Part shown: positions 1 through 5,795 of the stretch, piece by piece
How the letters are laid out: every line of letters begins with the position of its first letter
Numbering within the stretch: the stretch's first letter is position 1
Assembly (NCBI GenBank): GCA_030152985.1
Contig: JASLIE010000073.1
Span: 1-6,398, forward strand
Source of the DNA: Bacillaceae bacterium
GTDB lineage: Bacteria; Bacillota; Bacilli; Bacillales; Amphibacillaceae
DNA: 6,398 bases
Reading direction: 5' to 3'
Made by a program: the position numbers and the translations under genes
Notes under the pieces: generated by a model
Databases searched by the model: none
Seen by the model: only the letters and a program-made list of their open reading frames with translations
What the model was told of the DNA's origin: nothing

Positions 1-8
1 TCTAAAGC

Positions 9-81
9 AGATCTTAATAAGTTTTACACAGACTTATAAGGCATAGACGTGAGTTTCACGTCTATGCCTGGATTAAGATCT
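9..81. repeat. Nested inverted repeats able to form a three-way junction
   Basis: Three inverted repeats are packed into 73 bases downstream of tex. The outer arms are AGATCTTAAT (9-18) and ATTAAGATCT (72-81), a perfect match of 10. Inside them are a 6-bp hairpin (ATAAGT 17-22 with ACTTAT 32-37) and a perfect 14-bp hairpin (39-52 with 56-69). If the last two bases of the left outer arm go to the small hairpin, the whole folds as an 8-bp stem carrying two side hairpins. Read on the plus strand, the outer arm runs into TTTTATTT (81-88), which resembles a terminator for a gene entering from the left. The pairing is seen directly; its function is not known. It may be a convergent terminator pair, a structured RNA or a dispersed palindromic repeat. 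Confidence 0.6.
39..69 (-). terminator. Perfect 14-bp hairpin, probable tex terminator
   Basis: The arms AGGCATAGACGTGA (39-52) and TCACGTCTATGCCT (56-69) pair perfectly around a 3-base loop, starting 31 bases past the tex stop codon. The position and strength suit a transcription terminator for tex. The weak point is the missing U-run: on the minus strand the stem is followed by TTATAAGTC. It may therefore work as an RNA 3'-end stabiliser, or as part of the larger nested structure, rather than as a standard intrinsic terminator. Confidence 0.5.
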
Positions 82-100
82 TTTATTTAAGAGCTAATGA

Positions 101-2254
101 TTAAGCTTCCTTCTTCATTGTAAGTGCGATTCGGCCACGTTCTTTATCAACCTCTTCAACCCAAACAGTAACAACATCTCCAACAGAAACAACATCCATT
201 GGGTGTTTGACAAATTTATTTGACAGCTTTGAAATATGAACGAGCCCATCTTGCTCGACCCCAATGTCAACAAAGGCACCAAAGTCAACAACATTTCGCA
301 CGGTACCTTCTAACTCCATCCCCGGCTCTAAATTGTCTAAGCTTAAGATACCACTTTTTAAAATCGGTTGAGGAAACTCATCACGTGGGTCACGCCCAGG
401 CTTTACTAAGGCATCAGTAATATCCTTTAAAGTTAACTCACCAATTTCGAGTGCTTCAGCCGTTTCTTTAATGTTTAAGGCTTTAATTTTCTCATGTAAG
501 CTTTCAGTTCCAAGTTCAGAAAAGTCACTCTCAATTAATTTAAGCAAGGCCTCTGTTTGCTTATAAGACTCTGGGTGAATCGGTGTTGCATCAAGCGGAT
601 GATCACCTTCGATCACCCGTAAAAAACCGATACTTTGTTCAAAGGTTTTCGGACCTAGTCTAGGAACATCTTTTAATTCTTTTCGGTTCTTAAACTTACC
701 TAAATCTTCACGCTTTTTAACGATATTCGTTGCAGTCGTTTTATTTAAACCAGCAATATGTTCAAGTAGTGGAACTGATGCTGTATTAACATTCACACCA
801 ACTTGGTTAACTGTTGTTTCAACAATAAATGATAAGGACTCATTTAACTCTTTTTGTGCTACATCATGTTGATATTGTCCAACACCAATAGATTTTGGAT
901 CAATTTTAACGAGTTCTGCGAGCGGATCCTGAACGCGACGTGCAATCGAAACAGCACTTCGCTCTTCAACTGCAAGATCTGGAAATTCCTCACGGGCAAG
1001 TTCACTTGCTGAATACACACTTGCTCCTGCTTCATTGACAATAATATAAGCAGCGTCTAAATCATATTTTGTGATCGTATTTGCAATAAATTCTTCTGTT
1101 TCTCTTGAGGCGGTCCCGTTTCCGATTGCAATTAACTTTACATCATACTTTTTCACATAATCGACTACTTTTTTCTCTGAGGCTTCGGTATCTAAACGTG
1201 GCGCAGTCGGGTAAATCACATCAACCGCCTGCATAGAGCCAATTTCATCAACAACAGCTAACTTACATCCCGTTCTAAAGCCTGGGTCTACGCCTAAAAT
1301 CATTCGTCCCTTAAGCGGTGGCTGTAATAATAGGTTTTTTAAATTTTCAGAGAAGATATCAATGGCTTGTGCTTCTGCCTCTTCAGTTAAACGATTTCTT
1401 ATTTCACGTTCAATTGAGGGCTCGATTAAACGTTTATAACTATCTTCAAGGGCTAACTTCAACAATTCAGCACTTTGATTGCTTCCGCCTTTTACAAGTT
1501 CAGTTTCTAAATAACTTTCAATCCGCTCAAGTGGGGCTTCAATGGTTACTTTCAATACATCTTCTTTTTCGCCACGATTGACAGCAAGTGTACGATGAGA
1601 AGCCATTTTCCTTACGGGCTCTGAATAATCATAGTACATTTTATAAATTTGTTTTTCATCTTGTTCTGGCTTTTTTAATTCCGTCCGTATAATCCCATGA
1701 TTCCAAGTTGCCTTCCGAATATATTCACGGTAAAGGGGCTCATCTGAAATCCATTCGGCAATAATGTCATTGACGCCTTGTAAAACTTCTGCGGTTGTTT
1801 CTAATTCATGCTCTTCTGACAAATAAGCTTCAGCTTCTTGATGCGGATCAATTTCTGCTTGCTTGAAAACTAGTTCTGCAAGTGGTTCAAGCCCTTTTTC
1901 TTTAGCAATTGTCGCCCTCGTGCGACGTTTTTGACGATAAGGCCTGTACAAATCTTCAAGACGTTGAAGTTTTGTCGCCGCTAAAATATCGGCTTCAAGC
2001 GCTTCGGTTAACTTGCCTTGTTCATCAATTAAACGAATGACTTCCTCCTTTCTTTCCTTAAGTTGCAGTGCATATTGATATGTATCGTGTACATGCTTAA
2101 TCTCAACTTCATCTAAACCATTAGTCATTTCTTTTCGGTAACGTGCGATAAAAGGTACGGTATTTCCCTCATCTAAAAGTTCAATCACACGTTTAGTCAC
2201 TTGTTCTTTAATCTTTGTTTCCTTACTTACTAATTTAATAATTTCATTATCCAT
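101..2254 (-). CDS. tex: Tex-family S1 domain RNA-binding transcription accessory protein
   Basis: This is a full-length Tex (YdcI/YhgF) protein of 717 residues, typical of the family. Domains in order: helical N-terminal Tex domain (about 1-195) with the family signature VPFIARYRKE at 33-42; YqgF/RNase H-like domain opening with ILGVDPGFRTG (319-329); helix-hairpin-helix pair (about 490-550), with LEHIAGLNKTTATNIVKKRE (497-516) and VPRLGPKTFEQSIGFLRV; and a C-terminal S1 RNA-binding domain (about 643-714) with GTVRNVVDFGAFVDIG. Tex proteins are cytoplasmic nucleic-acid-binding proteins linked to transcription and RNA metabolism; the exact role in Bacillales is not settled. The ATG start follows AGAGGTG by 5 bases. 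It lies 73 bases after sigB, beyond a terminator, in the slot where Staphylococcus and Bacillus also carry tex, so it is probably a separate transcription unit. Confidence 0.96.
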   Translation of the reverse strand: MDNEIIKLVSKETKIKEQVTKRVIELLDEGNTVPFIARYRKEMTNGLDEVEIKHVHDTYQYALQLKERKEEVIRLIDEQGKLTEALEADILAATKLQRLEDLYRPYRQKRRTRATIAKEKGLEPLAELVFKQAEIDPHQEAEAYLSEEHELETTAEVLQGVNDIIAEWISDEPLYREYIRKATWNHGIIRTELKKPEQDEKQIYKMYYDYSEPVRKMASHRTLAVNRGEKEDVLKVTIEAPLERIESYLETELVKGGSNQSAELLKLALEDSYKRLIEPSIEREIRNRLTEEAEAQAIDIFSENLKNLLLQPPLKGRMILGVDPGFRTGCKLAVVDEIGSMQAVDVIYPTAPRLDTEASEKKVVDYVKKYDVKLIAIGNGTASRETEEFIANTITKYDLDAAYIIVNEAGASVYSASELAREEFPDLAVEERSAVSIARRVQDPLAELVKIDPKSIGVGQYQHDVAQKELNESLSFIVETTVNQVGVNVNTASVPLLEHIAGLNKTTATNIVKKREDLGKFKNRKELKDVPRLGPKTFEQSIGFLRVIEGDHPLDATPIHPESYKQTEALLKLIESDFSELGTESLHEKIKALNIKETAEALEIGELTLKDITDALVKPGRDPRDEFPQPILKSGILSLDNLEPGMELEGTVRNVVDFGAFVDIGVEQDGLVHISKLSNKFVKHPMDVVSVGDVVTVWVEEVDKERGRIALTMKKEA

Positions 2255-2274
2255 CTTAACACCTCTTCTTTTCT

Positions 2275-2283
2275 AGTATAACA
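2275..2283 (-). promoter_or_regulatory. Candidate extended -10 promoter for tex
   Basis: On the minus strand, TGT-TATACT (2283-2275) matches an extended -10 element (TGn followed by 5 of 6 of TATAAT). It sits between the sigB terminator and the tex ribosome binding site. I see no good -35; the bases at that distance are part of the terminator stem. Transcription would start near 2268, leaving a leader of only about 14 bases with the ribosome binding site almost at the 5' end. Confidence 0.35.
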
Positions 2284-2285
2284 CG

Positions 2286-2329
2286 AAACAAAAAGTCTAC
2301 TTAACTTTTTTAATAGTTAGTAGACTTTT
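2286..2329 (-). terminator. Strong intrinsic terminator of the sigB operon
   Basis: The arms AAAAGTCTAC (2291-2300) and GTAGACTTTT (2320-2329) pair over 10 bp. After a single bulged T at 2301 the stem continues for 5 bp (TAACT 2302-2306 with AGTTA 2315-2319) around an 8-base loop. On the minus strand the stem ends in a U-rich run (TTTTTGTTT). The upstream arm overlaps the sigB stop codon, so termination occurs right after translation ends. This separates sigB from tex. Confidence 0.85.
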
Positions 2330-3107
2330 AAAATTGATAGATACCTGCACTTTCTAACTCTGTGCGTAATGTTTTCAATGCTTTTCTCTGCAGTCTTGAT
2401 ACATGCATTTGCGATAAATCCATGCGTTCAGCTGTCTCTTGCTGACTTAAATTATCAAAAAATAAGTAGGCAAGGATTTCTTGCTCACGTTCAGGTAAAA
2501 CGGGTAAGATCTTCTCAAGTAACATTCTTGTATCTACGGCTTCAAAACCACTGTCTCGATTTCCGACTAAATCAAGAATCGAAACAGTCCCACCCTCAGC
2601 ATCTGCATCTCTTGGCATATCTGCTGAAAGGGCACTATAACTTGAGGACATCTCAAGCGTTTCAATCACATCTTCTTCAGAAACTTCTAGGTTCTTAGCT
2701 ATTTCAGAAATTTGTGGCGAGCTTTGATTTTCCTCAGTCAAAACCTCAATGGCCTTATTAATTTTAGGGCCGAGCTCTTTAATTCGTCTTGGCACATGAA
2801 CGTCCCAGGTCTTATCCCGAATATAGCGTTTAATCTCACCTAAAATTGTCGGAACAGCGAAAGATTCGAAAGGACGCTCAAAAGAAGTATCAAATCTTTC
2901 AGCTGCTAAAAGAAGTCCGATCACTCCGACTTGAAATAAGTCAGCATGATGCTCCTGGTTTCGCGAATAGCGATGCGCAAGTGAGTGAACTAAATTTTCA
3001 TAAGCTAAGACAAGATTCTCTCTTACCTTTTCATTTTCTGGCTCTGCTTGTAATGCTTTAATCCAAGCAAGTACCTCTTCTTTACTGGCTGCGTTCGACT
3101 TGCTCAT
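2328..3107 (-). CDS. sigB: RNA polymerase sigma factor SigB (general stress response)
   Basis: This is a 259-residue group 3 sigma factor of the SigB/SigF type, close to the 262 residues of B. subtilis SigB. Region 2 (about 28-101) carries DLFQVGVIGLLLAAERFD (56-73) and the -10 recognition stretch through IKRYIRDKTWDVHVPRR. Region 3 spans about 105-180. Region 4 (about 203-250) has the helix-turn-helix LSQQETAERMDLSQMHVSRL (220-239) that contacts the -35. It directs RNA polymerase to general stress promoters (GTTT...GGGTAW) and is held inactive by RsbW. The ATG start has GGGGTG 7 bases upstream (3115-3120), inside the end of rsbW. The two genes overlap by 26 bases, which suggests translational coupling. 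No rsbX follows; the next gene is tex. Confidence 0.98.
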   Translation of the reverse strand: MSKSNAASKEEVLAWIKALQAEPENEKVRENLVLAYENLVHSLAHRYSRNQEHHADLFQVGVIGLLLAAERFDTSFERPFESFAVPTILGEIKRYIRDKTWDVHVPRRIKELGPKINKAIEVLTEENQSSPQISEIAKNLEVSEEDVIETLEMSSSYSALSADMPRDADAEGGTVSILDLVGNRDSGFEAVDTRMLLEKILPVLPEREQEILAYLFFDNLSQQETAERMDLSQMHVSRLQRKALKTLRTELESAGIYQF

Positions 3108-3561
3108 CTAAAGTCACCCCATTTTCATCAAGGTACTTTGTCATATGGACTAAAACACCATATGAATTATTTAATTCTACTTTGTCCATCAAAGCATTAA
3201 TTAAAAATAAGCCAAACCCACCCTCCTTTATACTTTCGGGTTGGTTAATTTCCGCTTGGTTAATCGGACCCATTCGTCCCTCAATCTCTTCAAATTTAAA
3301 ACTCTCACCATTATCTGATACCATAATTTCCAACCTGTCTTTATGCACACCAAAACCAAGCGCTATCTCGCCTGTACTATCTCCTTCATAAGCATGTGTC
3401 ACTACATTTGTTGCCGCTTCAGAAATCGCTACTTTTAAATCTTCAATTGCATCATAACTAAAGCCCATACGATTTGCTATACCTGATAGAGTTAATCTCA
3501 CAACGCCTACGTACTCTGCCTTTGCCGGGATTCTCATTTCAATAAATTCAAATGTCCCCAT
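3082..3561 (-). CDS. rsbW: Anti-sigma-B factor and serine protein kinase RsbW
   Basis: This 159-residue protein belongs to the RsbW/SpoIIAB family of GHKL-type ATPase kinases. The ATP site is intact: N box E48-A-A-T-N52, G1 box D83-N-G85, and G2 box with the lid, E113-GGFGLFLI. The start of the protein, FIEMRIPAKAEYVGVVRLTLSG, is typical of RsbW. RsbW binds SigB and keeps it from core RNA polymerase, or it phosphorylates RsbV on a serine; partner choice depends on RsbV phosphorylation and cellular ATP. The gene overlaps rsbV by 14 bases and sigB by 26 bases, so the antagonist, kinase and sigma factor are probably translated in a fixed ratio. Upstream of the ATG is AGGTG at a spacing of 6 bases. 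Confidence 0.97.
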   Translation of the reverse strand: MGTFEFIEMRIPAKAEYVGVVRLTLSGIANRMGFSYDAIEDLKVAISEAATNVVTHAYEGDSTGEIALGFGVHKDRLEIMVSDNGESFKFEEIEGRMGPINQAEINQPESIKEGGFGLFLINALMDKVELNNSYGVLVHMTKYLDENGVTLDEQVERSQ

Positions 3562-3892
3562 TTTTTACACCTACCTCATTATTTGGCTCAATATCGATGA
3601 CCGAGTGTAATCCAGTAACTTTAAACAAACGATAGACACGTTCATTCGCATGAATTAACTTAATTTCTTTTTGATCTTCTTTTGTTTTCTTTAGACCACT
3701 AATAAAGGTCCCAAGACCTGTTGAATCAAGATAAGAAACACCTGCTAAATCAACAATGACTTTTTTCTCTGCCTGATCTATCGCCTGATACAACTCATCT
3801 TTTAAGCCTTGAGCTGTAAATATATCTATTTCACCCGTCAATTTGAGTGTTGTTTTTTCTCGCTCTTCTATGACATCAATTGACAAATTCAT
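3548..3892 (-). CDS. rsbV: Anti-anti-sigma factor RsbV (STAS domain)
   Basis: This single STAS-domain protein has 114 residues. The conserved phosphorylation loop is YLDSTGLG (54-61), with Ser57 matching the serine that RsbW phosphorylates in B. subtilis RsbV (Ser56). The N-terminal strand pattern LKLTGEIDIFTA is also standard. Unphosphorylated RsbV binds RsbW and frees SigB; RsbU removes the phosphate under stress. The start is well set: AAGGGGG (3901-3907) lies 8 bases before the ATG. It is the first gene under the SigB-type promoter at 3936-3960, which starts at the end of rsbU, so it can be made from both the rsbU transcript and the autoregulated one. Confidence 0.97.
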   Translation of the reverse strand: MNLSIDVIEEREKTTLKLTGEIDIFTAQGLKDELYQAIDQAEKKVIVDLAGVSYLDSTGLGTFISGLKKTKEDQKEIKLIHANERVYRLFKVTGLHSVIDIEPNNEVGVKNGDI

Positions 3893-3935
3893 TCGAAAAT
3901 CCCCCTTAATTATAAAAGCTTACTGTTTAATTTAT

Positions 3936-3960
3936 CTACCCTATCTCTACTTCTTTAAAC
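3936..3960 (-). promoter_or_regulatory. SigB-dependent autoregulatory promoter of rsbV-rsbW-sigB
   Basis: On the minus strand, GTTTAA (3960-3955), a 13-base spacer and GGGTAG (3941-3936) match the SigB consensus (GTTTAA, 12-15 bases, GGGWAW) at all but the last base of the -10. The -35 box is the final Val codon and stop codon of rsbU (GTT TAA). Transcription would begin about 37 bases before the rsbV start codon. A SigB promoter at this same position gives positive feedback in B. subtilis and Staphylococcus, which supports the call. Confidence 0.88.
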
Positions 3961-4956
3961 TGTTTTCTTTAAAATAATTAATGTGAAGTCATCTTTAAGC
4001 TCGAATTCTGGTAGATTTTCAAAGTGATTGTAGACTGCATCAACTTGATCTTGAGGATGTAGATGATTATATTTTTTGATGACATCTAAGACTTCTTCAC
4101 GTGTAATAAATCGATCGCCATACACACATTCTGTCACACCATCTGTGAGTAAAATAATCATATCATTTTTTTCCATCCACACAGAATACTGGGTGTAATC
4201 TGTATGGTCTAAAACGCCTAAAACAAGGCCCTCTGCTTTAATTTCTCTATAGCTATCACTTTTGGCATCATAAAAAAATCCAGGTTCATGACCTGCTGAT
4301 GCATAAGTGAATTCAGTTGTTTGTGGATTGTATTGAGCATAAAACATGGTAATAAACATATTTGATGCGACGTTCCGCTCAACAACGCGGTTTAAACTTT
4401 TTAAAATGTGTTGGGGCTTGCGTGACATTTCATGAATCCCATCCATTGAATACTTAATCATCGACATACTTAAAGCTGCAGGAACACCTTTTCCAATCAC
4501 ATCTGCAATCGCGACGCCAAGCGCACCATTTTCACTTTTAATAAAGTGAAAGTAATCTCCATTCATTTGACTATAAGGCACACTTGTCACACCAATTTCT
4601 AAGTTCTCAATTTCTGGGACAGTCGTTTTTAAAAAGTTATTCTGCATGTTTGCAGCAATTTGTATTTCCATCTTGAGTTCTTCTTGTTCTTTTTCTAACT
4701 CTTGATAATGTCGATGTGCTGAACCGTAAGCGATCATAGCTTCAAGTAAAAAATCAAGCGACTGGAGCAGGCGAGGCGATACCTCATCACACACTTCAAA
4801 AATCGCTTCTTTATGTAATTTAACTAGTTCTTCTGGTAGCATTTCATTATCGACAAAAACATGGCTCAATTGCTCAGCACGATACAAATACTTTTTATCT
4901 AAGGTCTCTAAGTATTTTTTTAATAAATTTGTATATATTTCTAACTCTTCTTTCAT
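3955..4956 (-). CDS. rsbU: RsbU, PP2C-type serine phosphatase activating SigB
   Basis: This 333-residue phosphatase has the family's usual layout. A helical N-terminal domain (about 1-84) is the RsbT-binding region in B. subtilis. A short charged linker rich in Glu and Lys (about 85-105) looks like a coiled coil. A PPM/SpoIIE-type catalytic domain (about 115-333) has its metal-binding motifs intact: NGDYF (132-136), ADVIGKG (151-157), ASAGHEPG (219-226), TDGVTE (271-276) and DDFTLI (322-327). It dephosphorylates RsbV-P so that RsbV can capture RsbW. I chose the ATG at 4956 because AGGGGG ends 7 bases upstream of it. A GTG 21 bases further up (4977) is in frame but lies before that binding site and has none of its own. 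No rsbT is present in this locus, so the input to the N-terminal domain is unknown. Confidence 0.97.
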   Translation of the reverse strand: MKEELEIYTNLLKKYLETLDKKYLYRAEQLSHVFVDNEMLPEELVKLHKEAIFEVCDEVSPRLLQSLDFLLEAMIAYGSAHRHYQELEKEQEELKMEIQIAANMQNNFLKTTVPEIENLEIGVTSVPYSQMNGDYFHFIKSENGALGVAIADVIGKGVPAALSMSMIKYSMDGIHEMSRKPQHILKSLNRVVERNVASNMFITMFYAQYNPQTTEFTYASAGHEPGFFYDAKSDSYREIKAEGLVLGVLDHTDYTQYSVWMEKNDMIILLTDGVTECVYGDRFITREEVLDVIKKYNHLHPQDQVDAVYNHFENLPEFELKDDFTLIILKKTV

Positions 4957-4963
4957 GACAGAA

Positions 4964-4969
4964 CCCCCT
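4964..4969 (-). promoter_or_regulatory. Ribosome binding site that sets the rsbU start
   Basis: AGGGGG on the minus strand lies 7 bases before the ATG at 4956. It is inside the reading frame extended to the GTG at 4977, which argues that the GTG is not the start. Confidence 0.8.
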
Positions 4970-4992
4970 GGAAACACTATTTTTGCATAACC

Positions 4993-5021
4993 ATTTTACT
5001 GCCACTCATTTACTAAGTAAA
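4993..5021 (-). promoter_or_regulatory. Candidate vegetative (sigma-A) promoter of rsbU
   Basis: On the minus strand, TTTACT (5021-5016) and TAAAAT (4998-4993) are separated by exactly 17 bases and match TTGACA and TATAAT at 4 and 5 of 6 positions. The -35 shares bases with the T-run of the mazF terminator. Transcription would start near 4986, giving a leader of about 30 bases before the rsbU ATG. This promoter would keep a basal supply of the whole rsbU-rsbV-rsbW-sigB operon. It is inferred from sequence only. Confidence 0.5.
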
Positions 5022-5049
5022 AAACTCCCAGGTATAAATACAAGGGAGT
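5019..5049 (-). terminator. Intrinsic terminator after mazF
   Basis: On the minus strand, ACTCCC (5049-5044) pairs with GGGAGT (5029-5024), followed by a run of six T (5024-5019). Inside the stem, GTA and TAC can add 3 bp across a small internal loop. It starts 5 bases past the mazF stop codon. The outer stem is only 6 bp, so read-through into rsbU is likely. Confidence 0.75.
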
Positions 5050-5054
5050 ACAGC

Positions 5055-5420
5055 CTATTGCTCGTAAATTTTATTAGATATAAGTCCTAAACTAACCTCA
5101 ATTGCATGATCTACTTTAGCCATCTTGTCCTTATCTAAGGTTGTAATTCGATCTGTTAATCTTTGTTTATCTAATGTCCGAATCTGTTCTAAAAGAATGA
5201 CAGAATCTCGCTCTAGCCCGTGATGCTCTGCTTCAATTTCTACGTGCGTTGGAAGCTTTGCTTTTTGAATTTGTGCAGTAATTGCTGCAATAATGACAGT
5301 CGGACTAAAACGATTACCAATATCATTTTGAATAATTAATACTGGCCGTACTCCGCCTTGTTCCGAACCAACAACTGGAGAAAGGTCAGCGAAGTAGACT
5401 TCGCCCCTTTGAATAGTCAA
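5055..5420 (-). CDS. mazF: MazF/NdoA endoribonuclease toxin
   Basis: This 121-residue PemK/MazF-type toxin is nearly collinear with B. subtilis NdoA (116 residues). It opens with the family pattern [20 protein letters not shown], followed by RPVLIIQND. The residues known to be catalytic in B. subtilis MazF are at the same positions: Arg25 (GGVRPV) and Thr48 (AAITAQ). The family cleaves single-stranded mRNA, at UACAU in the Bacillus and Staphylococcus enzymes, as a cytoplasmic dimer. The start is TTG, because the first internal Met is residue 100 and the conserved N-terminus begins at this codon. GGGGTG (5428-5433) lies 7 bases upstream, within the last codons of mazE, and the two genes are 4 bases apart. 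The C-terminal extension (about SNKIYEQ) is a few residues longer than in B. subtilis. Confidence 0.97.
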   Translation of the reverse strand: MTIQRGEVYFADLSPVVGSEQGGVRPVLIIQNDIGNRFSPTVIIAAITAQIQKAKLPTHVEIEAEHHGLERDSVILLEQIRTLDKQRLTDRITTLDKDKMAKVDHAIEVSLGLISNKIYEQ

Positions 5421-5424
5421 ATCT

Positions 5425-5688
5425 CTACACCCCGATCACGGAACGATTTGCAGTATGATTTGCCTCCTCCTCAGCTAAAAATGCTTCTGAGCACAGTTCT
5501 AAATTAATTGAGGACATCTCCTGGTATCCTTTTTGCATTAACGTTTCTTTTTTATACTTTACATAATATTTTGTAGCTTGGTAAAAAAACTCTTCTAGTT
5601 CCCTCTGTTCACGTTTAGTAATCCCGTGCACCTCATGAACAAGATTTTTTGGAAGACGAATCAAAATCTCTTCAACTCTATCTGGCAA
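5425..5688 (-). CDS. mazE: MazE/NdoAI antitoxin, ribbon-helix-helix type
   Basis: This 87-residue protein matches the EndoAI antitoxin of Bacillus in length, position and pattern. A ribbon-helix-helix fold covers about residues 5-43 (strand EEILIRLP, then helices through [10 protein letters not shown]). The C-terminal part [20 protein letters not shown] (50-69) matches the family's MRRGYMEMAKINLNISSEA segment, which lies in or next to the toxin-binding tail. It neutralises MazF by direct binding and may repress its own promoter. The start is TTG at 5688, preceded at 5 bases by a strong GGGGGTG; no ATG lies nearby in frame. The N-terminal domain is more diverged than MazF, as usual for antitoxins. 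Confidence 0.92.
   Translation of the reverse strand: MPDRVEEILIRLPKNLVHEVHGITKREQRELEEFFYQATKYYVKYKKETLMQKGYQEMSSINLELCSEAFLAEEEANHTANRSVIGV
5428..5433 (-). promoter_or_regulatory. Ribosome binding site of mazF within the mazE end
   Basis: GGGGTG on the minus strand is formed by the last two sense codons of mazE (GGG GTG) and lies 7 bases before the mazF TTG. It supports that TTG as the start and suggests mazF translation is coupled to mazE. Confidence 0.65.
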
Positions 5689-5693
5689 GACTA

Positions 5694-5700
5694 CACCCCC
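5694..5700 (-). promoter_or_regulatory. Ribosome binding site that sets the mazE TTG start
   Basis: GGGGGTG on the minus strand can pair with seven bases of the 16S rRNA tail, with one G-U wobble. It ends 5 bases before the TTG at 5688. A strong site offsetting a weak start codon is a common pairing. Confidence 0.7.
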
Positions 5701-5719
5701 GCAAATATATATAAATATA

Positions 5720-5748
5720 ATTATACTGAATCAATATTAGCATTTTAA
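5720..5748 (-). promoter_or_regulatory. Vegetative (sigma-A) promoter of mazEF
   Basis: On the minus strand, TTAAAA (5748-5743), a 17-base spacer and a perfect TATAAT -10 (5725-5720) lie between the alr terminator and mazE. Transcription would start near 5713, about 25 bases before the TTG. The stretch after the -10 (5703-5719) is nearly all A and T with alternating TA steps, and is a possible place for MazE or MazEF autoregulatory binding; that last point is inference. Confidence 0.7.
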
Positions 5749-5760
5749 CTAGTGCTTTGC

Positions 5761-5795
5761 AAAAGAAATCTGAAAATTAACAGCGATTCAGACTT
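5761..5795 (-). terminator. Probable intrinsic terminator of alr
   Basis: On the minus strand, AAGTCTGAA (5795-5787) pairs with TTCAGATTT (5774-5766) over 9 bp with one G-U pair, around a 12-base loop. It runs into TTTCTTTT. It starts 11 bases after the alr stop codon. The stem is AT-rich and the loop is large, so efficiency may be modest. Confidence 0.65.

Noticed and set aside
859..1041. A 60-codon minus-strand frame inside tex
   Set aside because: It is an out-of-frame shadow within the conserved RNase H-like region of tex; the tex frame itself is unbroken.
220..3391. Plus-strand open frames opposite tex, sigB and rsbW, such as 1318-1581, 2369-2698 and 2846-3061
   Set aside because: They lie entirely antisense to well-conserved genes, have no recognisable domains, and their composition follows from the codons of the opposite strand.
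494..4817. UACAU (MazF target) sites in the minus-strand mRNAs: two in tex (494-498, 2080-2084) and two in rsbU (4057-4061, 4813-4817), none seen in mazEF, rsbV, rsbW or sigB
   Set aside because: Four sites in about 6.4 kb is not more than chance would give, and the absence from short genes is expected, so it does not support MazF control of the locus.
4957..4977. GTG start for rsbU, adding seven residues
   Set aside because: The strong AGGGGG ribosome binding site lies inside this extension at the right distance for the ATG at 4956, and the GTG has no site of its own and would sit only about 9 bases from the predicted transcription start.
5701..5720. AT-rich alternating stretch before mazE as a palindromic operator
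   Set aside because: No clear symmetrical site stands out from the general AT richness; it is noted under the mazE promoter only as a possibility.
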